DNA of 64,000 nt, taken from the NCBI RefSeq assembly GCF_001277175.1, contig NZ_CP012257.1, positions 1,798,001-1,862,000 of the forward strand, in the 5' to 3' direction. The position numbers were made by a program, and so were the translations under genes. Below the pieces are notes generated by a model. That model saw only the letters and a program-made list of their open reading frames with translations. It had not been told where the DNA came from and searched no databases. Shown here piece after piece: positions 56,234 to 64,000 of the stretch. Position 1 is the stretch's first letter. Each line of letters opens with the position of its first letter. This stretch comes from Cronobacter universalis NCTC 9529 (GTDB lineage Bacteria; Pseudomonadota; Gammaproteobacteria; Enterobacterales; Enterobacteriaceae).

Positions 56234-58603
56234 ATGACAATCTATAAGGACCCAACCCGTCCGGTGGCTGAACGCGTCGCCGATTTGCTTGCCCGTATGA
56301 CGCCGGAGGAGAAATTCGCCCAGATGCACGCTTACTGGCTGGTGTTGTCGCCGGATGGCGATCACCGCGAGCGTACCGACCTGAGCGATGAGTTTTCCGG
56401 GGCCACCCAGCAGGCGGCCCTGGCGGAGCGGCTGAAGCGCGGCGCAGGACAGATAACCCGCCCGCTCGGCACCCATATTGTCGCCCCCCGCGAAGGCGTG
56501 CGCGCCGCTAACCGACTACAACGGATGCTGGTGGAAGAGACCCGGCTTGGCATTCCCGCCATGTTCCATGAAGAGTGCCTGGTGGGACTGTTGTGTAAAG
56601 ACGCGACGCTGTTCCCGTCGTCGCTCAACTACGGATCGACCTGGGACCCGGAGCTGGTGGAGCAGGCCGCGCAGGCGATAGGCCAGGAGGCGCGCGCCGT
56701 CGGCTGCCATCAGGGGCTGGCGCCGGTACTGGACGTATCCCGCGACATGCGCTGGGGCCGCACGGAAGAGACCTTCGGCGAAGATCCGTGGCTGGTGGGC
56801 CTGATGGCGACGCGCTACGTAAAAGGACTACAGGGGCCGCATCGCGATCTGCTGGCGACGCTGAAACACTATGTCGGCCACTCGTTTAGCGAGGGCGCGC
56901 GCAACCATGCGCCGGTGCATCTGGGGTATTGCGAGCTTAGCGACACTTTCCTGCTGCCGTTTGAGATGGCGGTAAAGCTGGCGCACGCAGGATCGGTGAT
57001 GCCCGCTTACCACGATATCGACAACGTGCCGACGCACGCGGACGATTTCCTCCTCACTAAAGTGCTGCGCGAACAGTGGGGCTTCGACGGCATTATTGTC
57101 GCCGACTACGGCGGCGTGAGCCTGCTGCATCAGCATCACGGCGTGGCGCAGGATGCCGCGCACTCGGCGGCGCTCGCCTTTAACGCCGGCCTGGATATCG
57201 AGCTGCCGAAAGATGACTGCGCGCGCCATCTGGCGCAGGCGCTGGAGCGCGGGCTGATAACGATGGACAAAGTGGATGAGATTGTCGCGCGCGTGCTGGC
57301 GGAGAAATTCCGTCTCGGGCTGTTTGAACATCCTTATGCCGATGAGAACGACATCGTGCTGCAAAGCGATGATACGCGCCGCATCGCCCGCGAGGTGGCG
57401 GCGCGATCCCTGACGCTGCTTGAAAACAACGGCGTGTTGCCGCTCCGGGGCGCGCCGCGCGTGGCGGTTGTCGGGCCGACGGCGGACGATCCGCTGGCGC
57501 TGCTGAGCGGCTACAGTTTCCCGGTGCATCTCATTATCAGCGACATGCTGGAGCAGACCAGCCAGGTGACGACGCCGCTGGCGGCGCTGCGCGAACAGCC
57601 CGGCATCGCGCTGACGGGTTATGCTAAAGGATGCCATATCATTGAAAAACGCATGGCGGGCGCGCCGGTCTTCCCCGGCGACAGCGGCGAAAAACCGATG
57701 CAGCAGTCGCCGGTCTCAGATGACGTATCGCTGATCCCGGAGGCGGTGCGGCTCGCCACCGAAAGCGACGTGGTGCTGGCGTTTGTCGGCGATCTTTCGG
57801 GGCTCTTCCAGAGCGGCACCGTGGGCGAAGGTTCCGACACCGACAGCCTGCAACTGCCGGGCGTTCAGCAACAGCTACTGGAAGCGCTGGTGGAGACCGG
57901 CAAGCCGGTAGTGGTCGTGATGACCGGCGGGCGGCCTTATCACCTGGGCGGGCTGGAGTCGCATGTGGCGGCGTGGGTGATGGCCTGGGCGCCAGGGCAG
58001 GAGGGCGGCCACGCGATTGCGGATCTCTTAACCGGTAAGCGCGAACCGCAGGGCAGGCTGGTGGTGTCGGTGCCGAAAAGCGCCGGCGCGATGCCTTACT
58101 ACTACAACCACAAGCTCAAGAGCGGCGGCACGCCTTACGCGTTTCACTTCGGCTCGCGCTACCCGTTCGGCTACGGCAAAACCTGGACGACGTTCCGCTA
58201 TGGCGAGCTGGAAATCGCGCAGGCGCGCGTGCCGATGCACGGCGACGTTGAGGCATCCGTCACCGTGATCAACAGCGGCGCGCAGCCGGGCAGCGAGGTG
58301 GTGCAGCTCTATGTGCGCGATAAAGTGGCGTCGCTGGTGCGGCCGGTGCAGGAGCTGAAAGCCTTCGGGCGGGTCTCGCTTGCGCCTGGCGAGCGCGCGC
58401 GCGTCACGTTCCGCATCCCTGTCGATATGCTCAATTTCACGAGCCGCGACGGCGTTCGCATCGTTGAGCCAGGCGAGTTTGAAATCCGCGTCGGCGCCAA
58501 CAGCGGCGATATTCGCAGCCGCGGCACTGTGACAGTGGAAGGCGAAACGCACGAGCTCGGAAATAACTGGCGCATGCTGAGCGAGTGTTATATCGAGCAA
58601 TAA
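56234..58603 (+). CDS. Beta-glycosidase, GH family 3
   Basis: 789 residues without a signal peptide, so cytoplasmic, in contrast to periplasmic BglX. GH3 N-terminal TIM barrel with DMRWGRTEETFGEDPWLVG and the nucleophile motif GFDGIIVADYGG (Asp291), then the C-terminal alpha/beta sandwich and a fibronectin III-like domain (residues ~690-780). Likely a beta-glucosidase or beta-xylosidase acting on sugar delivered by the upstream symporter. Exact specificity is unknown. Confidence 0.9.
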   Translation: MTIYKDPTRPVAERVADLLARMTPEEKFAQMHAYWLVLSPDGDHRERTDLSDEFSGATQQAALAERLKRGAGQITRPLGTHIVAPREGVRAANRLQRMLVEETRLGIPAMFHEECLVGLLCKDATLFPSSLNYGSTWDPELVEQAAQAIGQEARAVGCHQGLAPVLDVSRDMRWGRTEETFGEDPWLVGLMATRYVKGLQGPHRDLLATLKHYVGHSFSEGARNHAPVHLGYCELSDTFLLPFEMAVKLAHAGSVMPAYHDIDNVPTHADDFLLTKVLREQWGFDGIIVADYGGVSLLHQHHGVAQDAAHSAALAFNAGLDIELPKDDCARHLAQALERGLITMDKVDEIVARVLAEKFRLGLFEHPYADENDIVLQSDDTRRIAREVAARSLTLLENNGVLPLRGAPRVAVVGPTADDPLALLSGYSFPVHLIISDMLEQTSQVTTPLAALREQPGIALTGYAKGCHIIEKRMAGAPVFPGDSGEKPMQQSPVSDDVSLIPEAVRLATESDVVLAFVGDLSGLFQSGTVGEGSDTDSLQLPGVQQQLLEALVETGKPVVVVMTGGRPYHLGGLESHVAAWVMAWAPGQEGGHAIADLLTGKREPQGRLVVSVPKSAGAMPYYYNHKLKSGGTPYAFHFGSRYPFGYGKTWTTFRYGELEIAQARVPMHGDVEASVTVINSGAQPGSEVVQLYVRDKVASLVRPVQELKAFGRVSLAPGERARVTFRIPVDMLNFTSRDGVRIVEPGEFEIRVGANSGDIRSRGTVTVEGETHELGNNWRMLSECYIEQ

Positions 58604-58621
58604 TTAATCAACAGCAGAATA

Positions 58622-58726
58622 AAAAAAAGCCCATCGTGGGAGATGGGCAAAGACTACACACAGCAATTCGTTGTTTCACTCAGGGGATTTCCATGTTTAT
58701 AAATCAAGGCGTTGATTTATAACCGT
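58622..58726 (-). ncRNA. rprA: RprA small regulatory RNA
   Basis: 105-base Hfq-dependent sRNA that activates rpoS translation and represses csgD and others, made under Rcs control. Minus strand starts ACGGTTATAAATCAA, has a first stem ATAAATCAA/TTGATTTAT, the conserved core CCTGAGTGAAACAACGAATT and ends in the terminator GCCCATC-TCCCAC-GATGGGC plus eight T. Very close to E. coli RprA and next to ydiK as there. Confidence 0.95.
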
Positions 58727-58880
58727 GGATTAATAGTAGGCTTATCCATTTTTAGCGTCGATCAGATTCGTCTCAATAGTTCAGCGTTAATGAATTATTA
58801 AAGACTCAAAGGACGGGATTTACGATAAATCACGGGTCTGACCAGTAGGGGAGTGAAATAATTAATAAGCAATACTTAAG
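58727..58880 (-). promoter_or_regulatory. rprA promoter region
   Basis: Reading on the minus strand, TATTAAT lies just before the RNA start and is a good -10. About 50 bases further up, TGAGACGAATCTGATC is a candidate RcsB box by position and partial match. No gene is present. Confidence 0.55.
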
Positions 58881-58884
58881 TAAA

Positions 58885-58902
58885 AGGCGGGTTTCCCCGC
58901 CT
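58885..58902 (-). terminator. Terminator of ydiK
   Basis: AGGCGGG / CCCGCCT with a GAAA loop on the minus strand, followed by TTTACTT; directly after the ydiK stop. Confidence 0.78.
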
Positions 58903-58908
58903 GCGTTT

Positions 58909-60027
58909 TTAATGTGCTGTTTTCTCTTTGTCGCTCTCTTCGAGTGCTTCGATCACCGTTTCTGAATTATCTTCCGGCAGCGGCGCTTCGCGCACCCAGA
59001 CGGAGAACAGTCGCCAGGAGACCGCCAGCAATACCGGGCCGATAAACAGGCCAATCATGCCAAATGCAATCAATCCGCCGATAACCCCTGAGAGGATCAG
59101 CACCATTGGCAGGTCGGCGCCCATACGAATAAGCACCGGGCGGATAACGTTATCGAGCGTGCCGACCACGGCGCTCCAGACCAGCAGCACGGTGCCCCAG
59201 GTGGCGTCGCCGCTCCAGTAGAGCCAGATAATCGCCGGAACCAGCACCGGCAGCGGGCCAAGCTGCACCAGACAGCTTAAGATCATCACGACCGTCAGCA
59301 GCGTCGCGTAGGGGATGCCGGAAATCGCCAGCCCGATACCGCCCAGCACGCCCTGCACCAGCGCCGTGACCACCACGCCGAGCGCCACGGCGCGGATCGC
59401 CTGGCCTGCCAGCAGAACGGCCGCGTCGCCGCGCTTTGAGGCAAGACGAATGGCGAAGTGCCGAATGCCGAACGCCACCTGCTCGCCGCGCCAGTAGAGC
59501 AGGGCGCTGAACAGCAGCATCAGGCCGCAGTGCATCAGCAGCCGGCCAAGATGCGCGGCCTGGCCGATAAACCAGCCGGTCGTGGTGCCAAGATACGGAC
59601 GCACTTTCGCCATGATGGCCGTGCCGCCGCTCTCCACGAGGTTATGCCAGCCGAGATAAAGTTTATTGCCGATATAGGGGATGCTGTTAAGCCAGGCCAG
59701 ATCCGGGATCGTCATCTTGCCGGAGGTCAGCCAGTGGATAAACGGCCCGCTGCTGTCCACGAGACTGTTAACCAGCAGCGCCACCGGGATGACAAACAGC
59801 ATAATAAGGATAAGCACCATCACCAGGACGGCGAGTGAGCGTCTGCCCCACAGCATCTTCTGCAGCCGCAGCAACAGCGGCCAGGTGGCGATGACCACCG
59901 TCCCTGCCCAGGCGAATCCCAGAATAAAGGGCTGCACAATCCACAGGCAGGCGATGATCATGACCGAGAGAAACAACACGGACAGCAGAATTTGCGGCAC
60001 GTCCATGGGCTGTCGAAGTTTTACCAT
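58909..60027 (-). CDS. ydiK: AI-2E family transporter YdiK
   Basis: Inner-membrane protein of the AI-2 exporter/TqsA-like family; substrate unproven. 372 residues with about eight helices; FAWAGTVVIATWPLLLRLQK and IRPVLIRMGADLPMVLILSG match E. coli YdiK. Start at MVKLRQP by homology; an ATG three codons upstream with AAGG close by is an alternative. Confidence 0.93.
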   Translation of the reverse strand: MVKLRQPMDVPQILLSVLFLSVMIIACLWIVQPFILGFAWAGTVVIATWPLLLRLQKMLWGRRSLAVLVMVLILIMLFVIPVALLVNSLVDSSGPFIHWLTSGKMTIPDLAWLNSIPYIGNKLYLGWHNLVESGGTAIMAKVRPYLGTTTGWFIGQAAHLGRLLMHCGLMLLFSALLYWRGEQVAFGIRHFAIRLASKRGDAAVLLAGQAIRAVALGVVVTALVQGVLGGIGLAISGIPYATLLTVVMILSCLVQLGPLPVLVPAIIWLYWSGDATWGTVLLVWSAVVGTLDNVIRPVLIRMGADLPMVLILSGVIGGLIAFGMIGLFIGPVLLAVSWRLFSVWVREAPLPEDNSETVIEALEESDKEKTAH

Positions 60028-60241
60028 AAACCACATTCACCTTTTGTCATTCGCGTTACGCCCGAAAGGGCGCTCCCGCCCCACGCGGGGCGCTCCTATG
60101 ATGAGTGATTTCCGCGCATTTGGATAGCCGCCTCCCTGGCGCATTTCTGGCAGGCATGACATATAAAAATGTGATACAACCTTGAAGGCACAACGCAAAC
60201 GATAACTTCCAACATCTCATTGTCAGGCAGGTTCAGGATCC

Positions 60242-63200
60242 ATGATCCCACAAATTTCTCAGGCGCCAGGGCTGGTACAGGTGGTGCTGAATTTTTTGCA
60301 GGCACTGGAGCAACAGGGTTTTACCGGCGATACCGCCACGAACTACGCCGATCGCCTCACGATGGCGACCGACAACAGTATCTACCAGCTCCTTCCCGAC
60401 GCGGTGATTTTCCCCCGCTCCACCGCCGATGTGGCGCTGATGGCGCGTCTCGCCGCCGAACCGCGCTTTAAATCGCTTATTTTCACCCCGCGCGGCGGCG
60501 GCACCGGCACCAACGGCCAGTCCCTGAATCAGGGGATCGTCGTGGATATGTCGCGCTACATGAACCGCATTATTGAAATCAACCCGGAGCAGGGTTGGGT
60601 GCGCGTCGAAGCGGGCGTTATCAAAGATCAGCTCAATGAATATTTGAAGCCCTTCGGTTACTTCTTCTCGCCGGAGCTCTCCACCAGCAACCGCGCCACG
60701 CTTGGCGGGATGATCAATACCGATGCCTCCGGGCAGGGCTCGCTGGTGTATGGCAAAACCTCCGATCACGTACTCGGCGTGCGGGCGGTGCTGCTGGGCG
60801 GCGATATTCTGGATACCCAGTCGATGCCGACCGCGCTTGCCGAAGAGCTGGGCCGCGCGCAGACCACGCTCGGGCGCGTCTACCACACCGTGCTGGAGCG
60901 CTGCCGCGAGCAGCGCGCGCTGATTCTGAAAAAGTTTCCGAAGCTCAACCGCTTCCTGACCGGCTACGACCTGCGCCACGTCTTTAACGACTCACTTTCA
61001 GAATTCGACCTGACCCGTATTCTGTGCGGATCGGAAGGTACACTGGCGTTTATTACCGAAGCGCGGCTCGATATTACGCCGCTGCCGAAAGTGCGCCGTC
61101 TGGTCAACGTCAAATATGACTCGTTCGACTCGGCCCTGCGCAGCGCGCCTTTTATGGTCGAGGCGCAGGCGCTGTCGGTGGAAACCGTGGATTCACGGGT
61201 GCTGAACCTGGCGCGGGAAGATATCGTCTGGCATTCGGTGCGCGAGCTGATTACCGACGTTCCCGATAAAACGATGCTCGGTCTCAATATTGTGGAATTC
61301 GCAGGCGACGACGAAGCGCTGATTGACCAGCGCGTTGAAGCGCTGTGCGCGCGGCTCGATGAGTTTATGGCGCAGGAGCAGGGCGGCATCATCGGCTGGC
61401 AGGTCTGCCGGGATCTCGCGGGCGTTGAGCGTATCTACGCGATGCGTAAAAAAGCGGTGGGGCTGCTCGGCAACGCCAAAGGGCTCGCCAAGCCGATCCC
61501 GTTTGCCGAAGACACCTGCGTGCCGCCGGAGCATCTGGCGGATTACATCGCGGAGTTTCGCGCGCTGCTGGACGGTCACGGGCTGAGCTATGGCATGTTT
61601 GGCCATGTTGACGCGGGCGTGCTGCATGTGCGTCCGGCGCTGGATATGTGCGATCCGCAGCAGGAAGTTCTGATGAAGCGCATCTCCGATGAAGTCGTGG
61701 CGCTTACCGCCCGCTACGGCGGTCTGCTGTGGGGCGAGCACGGCAAAGGCTTTCGCGCGGAATACAGCCCGGCGTTTTTCGGCGAAACGCTGTATGACGA
61801 ACTGCGGCGCATCAAGGCGGCGTTCGACCCGGACAACCGCCTGAACCCCGGTAAAATCTGCGCGCCGTACGGCCTCGACGCGCCGATGATGAAAGTGGAC
61901 GCGGTGAAACGCGGCACGTTTGATCGCCAGCTCCCGCTCGCGGTGCGCACCTCCTGGCGCGGCGCGATGGAGTGCAACGGTAACGGCCTGTGCTTTAACT
62001 TTGACGTGAAAAGCCCGATGTGCCCGTCGATGAAAATCACCAGCAACCGCATTCACTCGCCGAAAGGGCGCGCGACGCTGGTGCGCGAGTGGCTGCGGCT
62101 GCTCTCCGATCGCGGCGTCGATCCGCTGGCGCTCGAAAAAGCGCTGCCGCAAAAGCGCGCCAGCCTGCGCTCGCTCATTGAGCGCACCCGCAATAGCTGG
62201 CACGCCGATCGCGGCGAATATGACTTCTCGCACGAGGTGAAAGAGGCGATGAGCGGCTGTCTCGCCTGTAAAGCCTGCTCGACCCAGTGCCCGATTAAAA
62301 TCGACGTGCCGGAGTTCCGCTCGCGCTTTTTGCAGCTCTACCACACGCGTTATCTGCGTCCGGTGCGCGATCACCTGATTGCGACGGTGGAAAGCTACGC
62401 GCCGCTGATGGCCCGCGCGCCGAAAACCTTTAACTTCTTTATGAGCCAGCCGTGGGTGCGCACGCTCTCGGAACGGCATATCGGCATGGTCGACCTGCCG
62501 CTGCTCTCCACGCCGACGCTCCAACAGCAGCTGGTAGGGCACCGCAGCGCCGGCATGACGCTGGAGGAGCTGGAGCGGCTGCCGGAGGCCGAAAAAGCCC
62601 GCACCGTGCTGGTGGTGCAGGATCCCTTCACCAGCTATTACGACGCGCAGGTGGTAGCCGATTTCGTGCGGCTGTGCGAAAAACTCGGATTCCAGCCGGT
62701 AGTGCTGCCGTTCTCGCCGAACGGCAAAGCGCAGCACATCAAAGGCTTTCTCCAGCGCTTCGCCCGCACCGCGCAGAAAACCGCCGATTTCTTAAACCGC
62801 GTCGCGGCGCTCGGCATGCCTATGGTGGGCGTCGATCCGGCGCTGGTGCTCTGCTATCGCGATGAATATAAACAGACGCTTGGCGAGGCGCGCGGCGAAT
62901 TCCATGTGCAACTGGTGCACGAGTGGCTCACCACGGCGCTGGCGGAGCGTCCGGTCGCGCCGGTGGGCGGCGAGCCGTGGTATCTGTTCGGTCACTGTAC
63001 CGAAGTGACGGCACTGCCAGGCACCGCCGGGCAGTGGGCCGCGATTTTCGCGAAATTCGGCGCGAAGCTTGAAGGCGTTAACGTCGGTTGCTGCGGCATG
63101 GCGGGCACTTACGGGCATGAGGTGAAAAACCACGCCAACTCGCTTGGGATCTATGAGCTCTCCTGGCATCAGGCGATGCAGCGGCTGCCGCGCACGCGCT

Positions 63201-63298
63201 GTCTCGTCACGGGTTATTCGTGCCGCAGCCAGGTGAAACGCATCGAGGGCAGCGGCGTGCGCCATCCCTTGCAGGCGCTACTGGGAATGATTGTATGA
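60242..63298 (+). CDS. ydiJ: FAD-linked, Fe-S D-2-hydroxyacid dehydrogenase YdiJ
   Basis: Reported in E. coli as a D-2-hydroxyglutarate dehydrogenase. 1018 residues: FAD-binding type 4 domain ([13 protein letters not shown] near residue 90), GlcD-like C domain with [11 protein letters not shown], then a ferredoxin-type motif [11 protein letters not shown] (Cys673, 676, 679, 683) and CCG-type domain ([10 protein letters not shown]). A second CNGNGLCFN cluster motif is near residue 580. Stop overlaps the menI start. Confidence 0.95.
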   Translation: MIPQISQAPGLVQVVLNFLQALEQQGFTGDTATNYADRLTMATDNSIYQLLPDAVIFPRSTADVALMARLAAEPRFKSLIFTPRGGGTGTNGQSLNQGIVVDMSRYMNRIIEINPEQGWVRVEAGVIKDQLNEYLKPFGYFFSPELSTSNRATLGGMINTDASGQGSLVYGKTSDHVLGVRAVLLGGDILDTQSMPTALAEELGRAQTTLGRVYHTVLERCREQRALILKKFPKLNRFLTGYDLRHVFNDSLSEFDLTRILCGSEGTLAFITEARLDITPLPKVRRLVNVKYDSFDSALRSAPFMVEAQALSVETVDSRVLNLAREDIVWHSVRELITDVPDKTMLGLNIVEFAGDDEALIDQRVEALCARLDEFMAQEQGGIIGWQVCRDLAGVERIYAMRKKAVGLLGNAKGLAKPIPFAEDTCVPPEHLADYIAEFRALLDGHGLSYGMFGHVDAGVLHVRPALDMCDPQQEVLMKRISDEVVALTARYGGLLWGEHGKGFRAEYSPAFFGETLYDELRRIKAAFDPDNRLNPGKICAPYGLDAPMMKVDAVKRGTFDRQLPLAVRTSWRGAMECNGNGLCFNFDVKSPMCPSMKITSNRIHSPKGRATLVREWLRLLSDRGVDPLALEKALPQKRASLRSLIERTRNSWHADRGEYDFSHEVKEAMSGCLACKACSTQCPIKIDVPEFRSRFLQLYHTRYLRPVRDHLIATVESYAPLMARAPKTFNFFMSQPWVRTLSERHIGMVDLPLLSTPTLQQQLVGHRSAGMTLEELERLPEAEKARTVLVVQDPFTSYYDAQVVADFVRLCEKLGFQPVVLPFSPNGKAQHIKGFLQRFARTAQKTADFLNRVAALGMPMVGVDPALVLCYRDEYKQTLGEARGEFHVQLVHEWLTTALAERPVAPVGGEPWYLFGHCTEVTALPGTAGQWAAIFAKFGAKLEGVNVGCCGMAGTYGHEVKNHANSLGIYELSWHQAMQRLPRTRCLVTGYSCRSQVKRIEGSGVRHPLQALLGMIV

Positions 63299-63705
63299 TC
63301 TGGCGACGTACCGCGACGCTTGACGCGCTCAACGCCATGGGCGCGAATAATATGGTCGGGCTGCTTGATATCCGCTTTACCCGGCTGGATGACCGTAAAA
63401 TCGAAGCCACCATGCCGGTGGACCACCGCACGCATCAGCCGTTCGGGCTGCTGCACGGCGGCGCGTCGGTGGTGCTGGCGGAAACGCTCGGCTCGGTGGC
63501 GGGCTATCTCTGCACCGAGGGCGAGCAGAACGTCGTCGGGCTTGAGGTCAACGCGAACCATCTGCGCAGCGTACGCAGCGGCCGCGTGCGCGGCGTCTGC
63601 CGCGCGGTGCATGTCGGGCGACGCCATCAGGTGTGGCAGATAGAAATTTTCGACGAGCAGGACCGCCTCTGCTGTTCCTCACGGCTGACGACGGCTGTGG
63701 TGTAG
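63295..63705 (+). CDS. menI: 1,4-dihydroxy-2-naphthoyl-CoA hydrolase
   Basis: Hot-dog thioesterase (formerly YdiI) in menaquinone synthesis. 136 residues; [15 protein letters not shown] holds the catalytic Glu, with [10 protein letters not shown]. The ATG at 63295 overlaps the ydiJ TGA (ATGA), indicating coupling; the longer frame from 63220 runs inside ydiJ and is not used. Confidence 0.94.
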   Translation: MIWRRTATLDALNAMGANNMVGLLDIRFTRLDDRKIEATMPVDHRTHQPFGLLHGGASVVLAETLGSVAGYLCTEGEQNVVGLEVNANHLRSVRSGRVRGVCRAVHVGRRHQVWQIEIFDEQDRLCCSSRLTTAVV

Positions 63706-63724
63706 TTTTCTCTCATCGATATAA

Positions 63725-63747
63725 AAAGCGCCATCACTGGCGCTTTA
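63725..63747. terminator. Bidirectional terminator after menI
   Basis: AAAGCGCC / GGCGCTTT with the loop ATCACT, followed by ATTTTT. It lies between menI and the convergent partial gene. Confidence 0.8.
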
Positions 63748-63751
63748 TTTT

Positions 63752-64000
63752 TCAGTATTTCTTTACCAGCCTGTCGATTTTTTCCTGATATTCGTCGGCA
63801 TTGCCGAGGCTTCTGCCCTGAACAATGCTGACGGAGACAGAGTACAAGTTAGCGACCCGGTTAGTGCGATCAAACTCAACATAGAGGCGGTTTGACTCCC
63901 CGGATTCCGTTCCTTTCGCCATATTGTAAAGCGGGATATAAGAGGACGCGTCGCGGGAAATTTCGGTTTTGCTGTAGATCCACAGTAAATCGCCGTTATC
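63752..64000 (-). CDS. Partial protein of unknown function
   Basis: The last 82 codons of a minus-strand gene run off the window edge. The visible part reads LLWIYSKTEIS, RLYVEFDRTNRVANLY and ends EYQEKIDRLVKKY. The strand pattern is reminiscent of BamE/SmpA-like small lipoproteins, but the N-terminus that would show a lipobox lies outside. Reading frame and nearby terminator support a real gene. Confidence 0.6.
   Translation of the reverse strand, partial: DNGDLLWIYSKTEISRDASSYIPLYNMAKGTESGESNRLYVEFDRTNRVANLYSVSVSIVQGRSLGNADEYQEKIDRLVKKY

Noticed and set aside
61193-62737. Minus-strand reading frame over ydiJ
   Set aside because: Shadow of the Fe-S oxidoreductase gene; no start signals.

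Overview
The window is chromosomal DNA from a member of the Enterobacteriaceae, most likely Cronobacter or a close relative. Gene order follows the Escherichia coli 38-39 min region for long stretches (selD-topB-ynjH-nudG-xthA-astCADBE-spy-ves-cho ... nadE-osmE-katE-cedA-tcyP-ydjM-hxpB-yniB-yniA-ydiZ-pfkB-ydiY ... thrS-infC-rpmI-rplT-pheM-pheS-pheT-ihfA-btuCED-nlpC-rflP-selO-aroH-ppsR-ppsA-rprA-ydiK-ydiJ-menI). Almost every protein looks like a full-length, GC-rich ortholog of an E. coli protein. The genus call is an inference from this synteny plus the extra genes; no rRNA or other marker gene is present.

Layout. 1-3539: end of selD, then topB, ynjH and the DNA/nucleotide repair pair nudG/xthA. 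4355-10847: nitrogen-regulated arginine catabolism operon astCADBE behind a sigma-54-type promoter. 11117-21625: envelope and stress genes (spy, ves, SOS nuclease cho, yddG, nadE, osmE, katE, cedA), a HigBA toxin-antitoxin module bracketed by a direct repeat, tcyP, and SOS gene ydjM. 21739-27353: kduD with a KdgR-like box, then hxpB/yniB/yniA/ydiZ/pfkB/ydiY. 27613-33579 is the least E. coli-like stretch: a small secreted protein, a proP osmoporter, an unrecognised exported protein, ecotin, two GNAT acetyltransferases, a LysR regulator and the decayed tail of an alpha/beta hydrolase. 33780-43480: the translation block (thrS to ihfA), with its leader peptide and leader RNA structures, and btuCED. 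44091-47424: a beta-glucoside locus placed between nlpC and rflP, with paired LacI-type operators, a PTS IIC gene that is truncated, a GH4 6-phospho-beta-glucosidase and a LacI regulator. 47576-54664: rflP, selO, aroH with a TrpR operator, ppsR, and ppsA with a Cra site. 54842-58603: a second sugar operon (GPH symporter plus GH3 glycosidase) between ppsA and the RcsB-dependent sRNA gene rprA. 58909-64000: ydiK, ydiJ, menI and the end of an unrecognised gene.

Functional themes are amino-acid nitrogen use (ast, tcyP, yddG, aroH), stress survival (spy, osmE, katE, proP, ecotin, cho, ydjM, rprA) and beta-linked sugar use (two loci plus kduD). I did not find a large undescribed defence or mobile system. 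The observations most worth checking are the 64-base direct repeat around higBA, the truncated PTS IIC gene joined directly to the GH4 ribosome binding site, and the small secreted proteins and RNA structures around proP, ydiY and ecotin.
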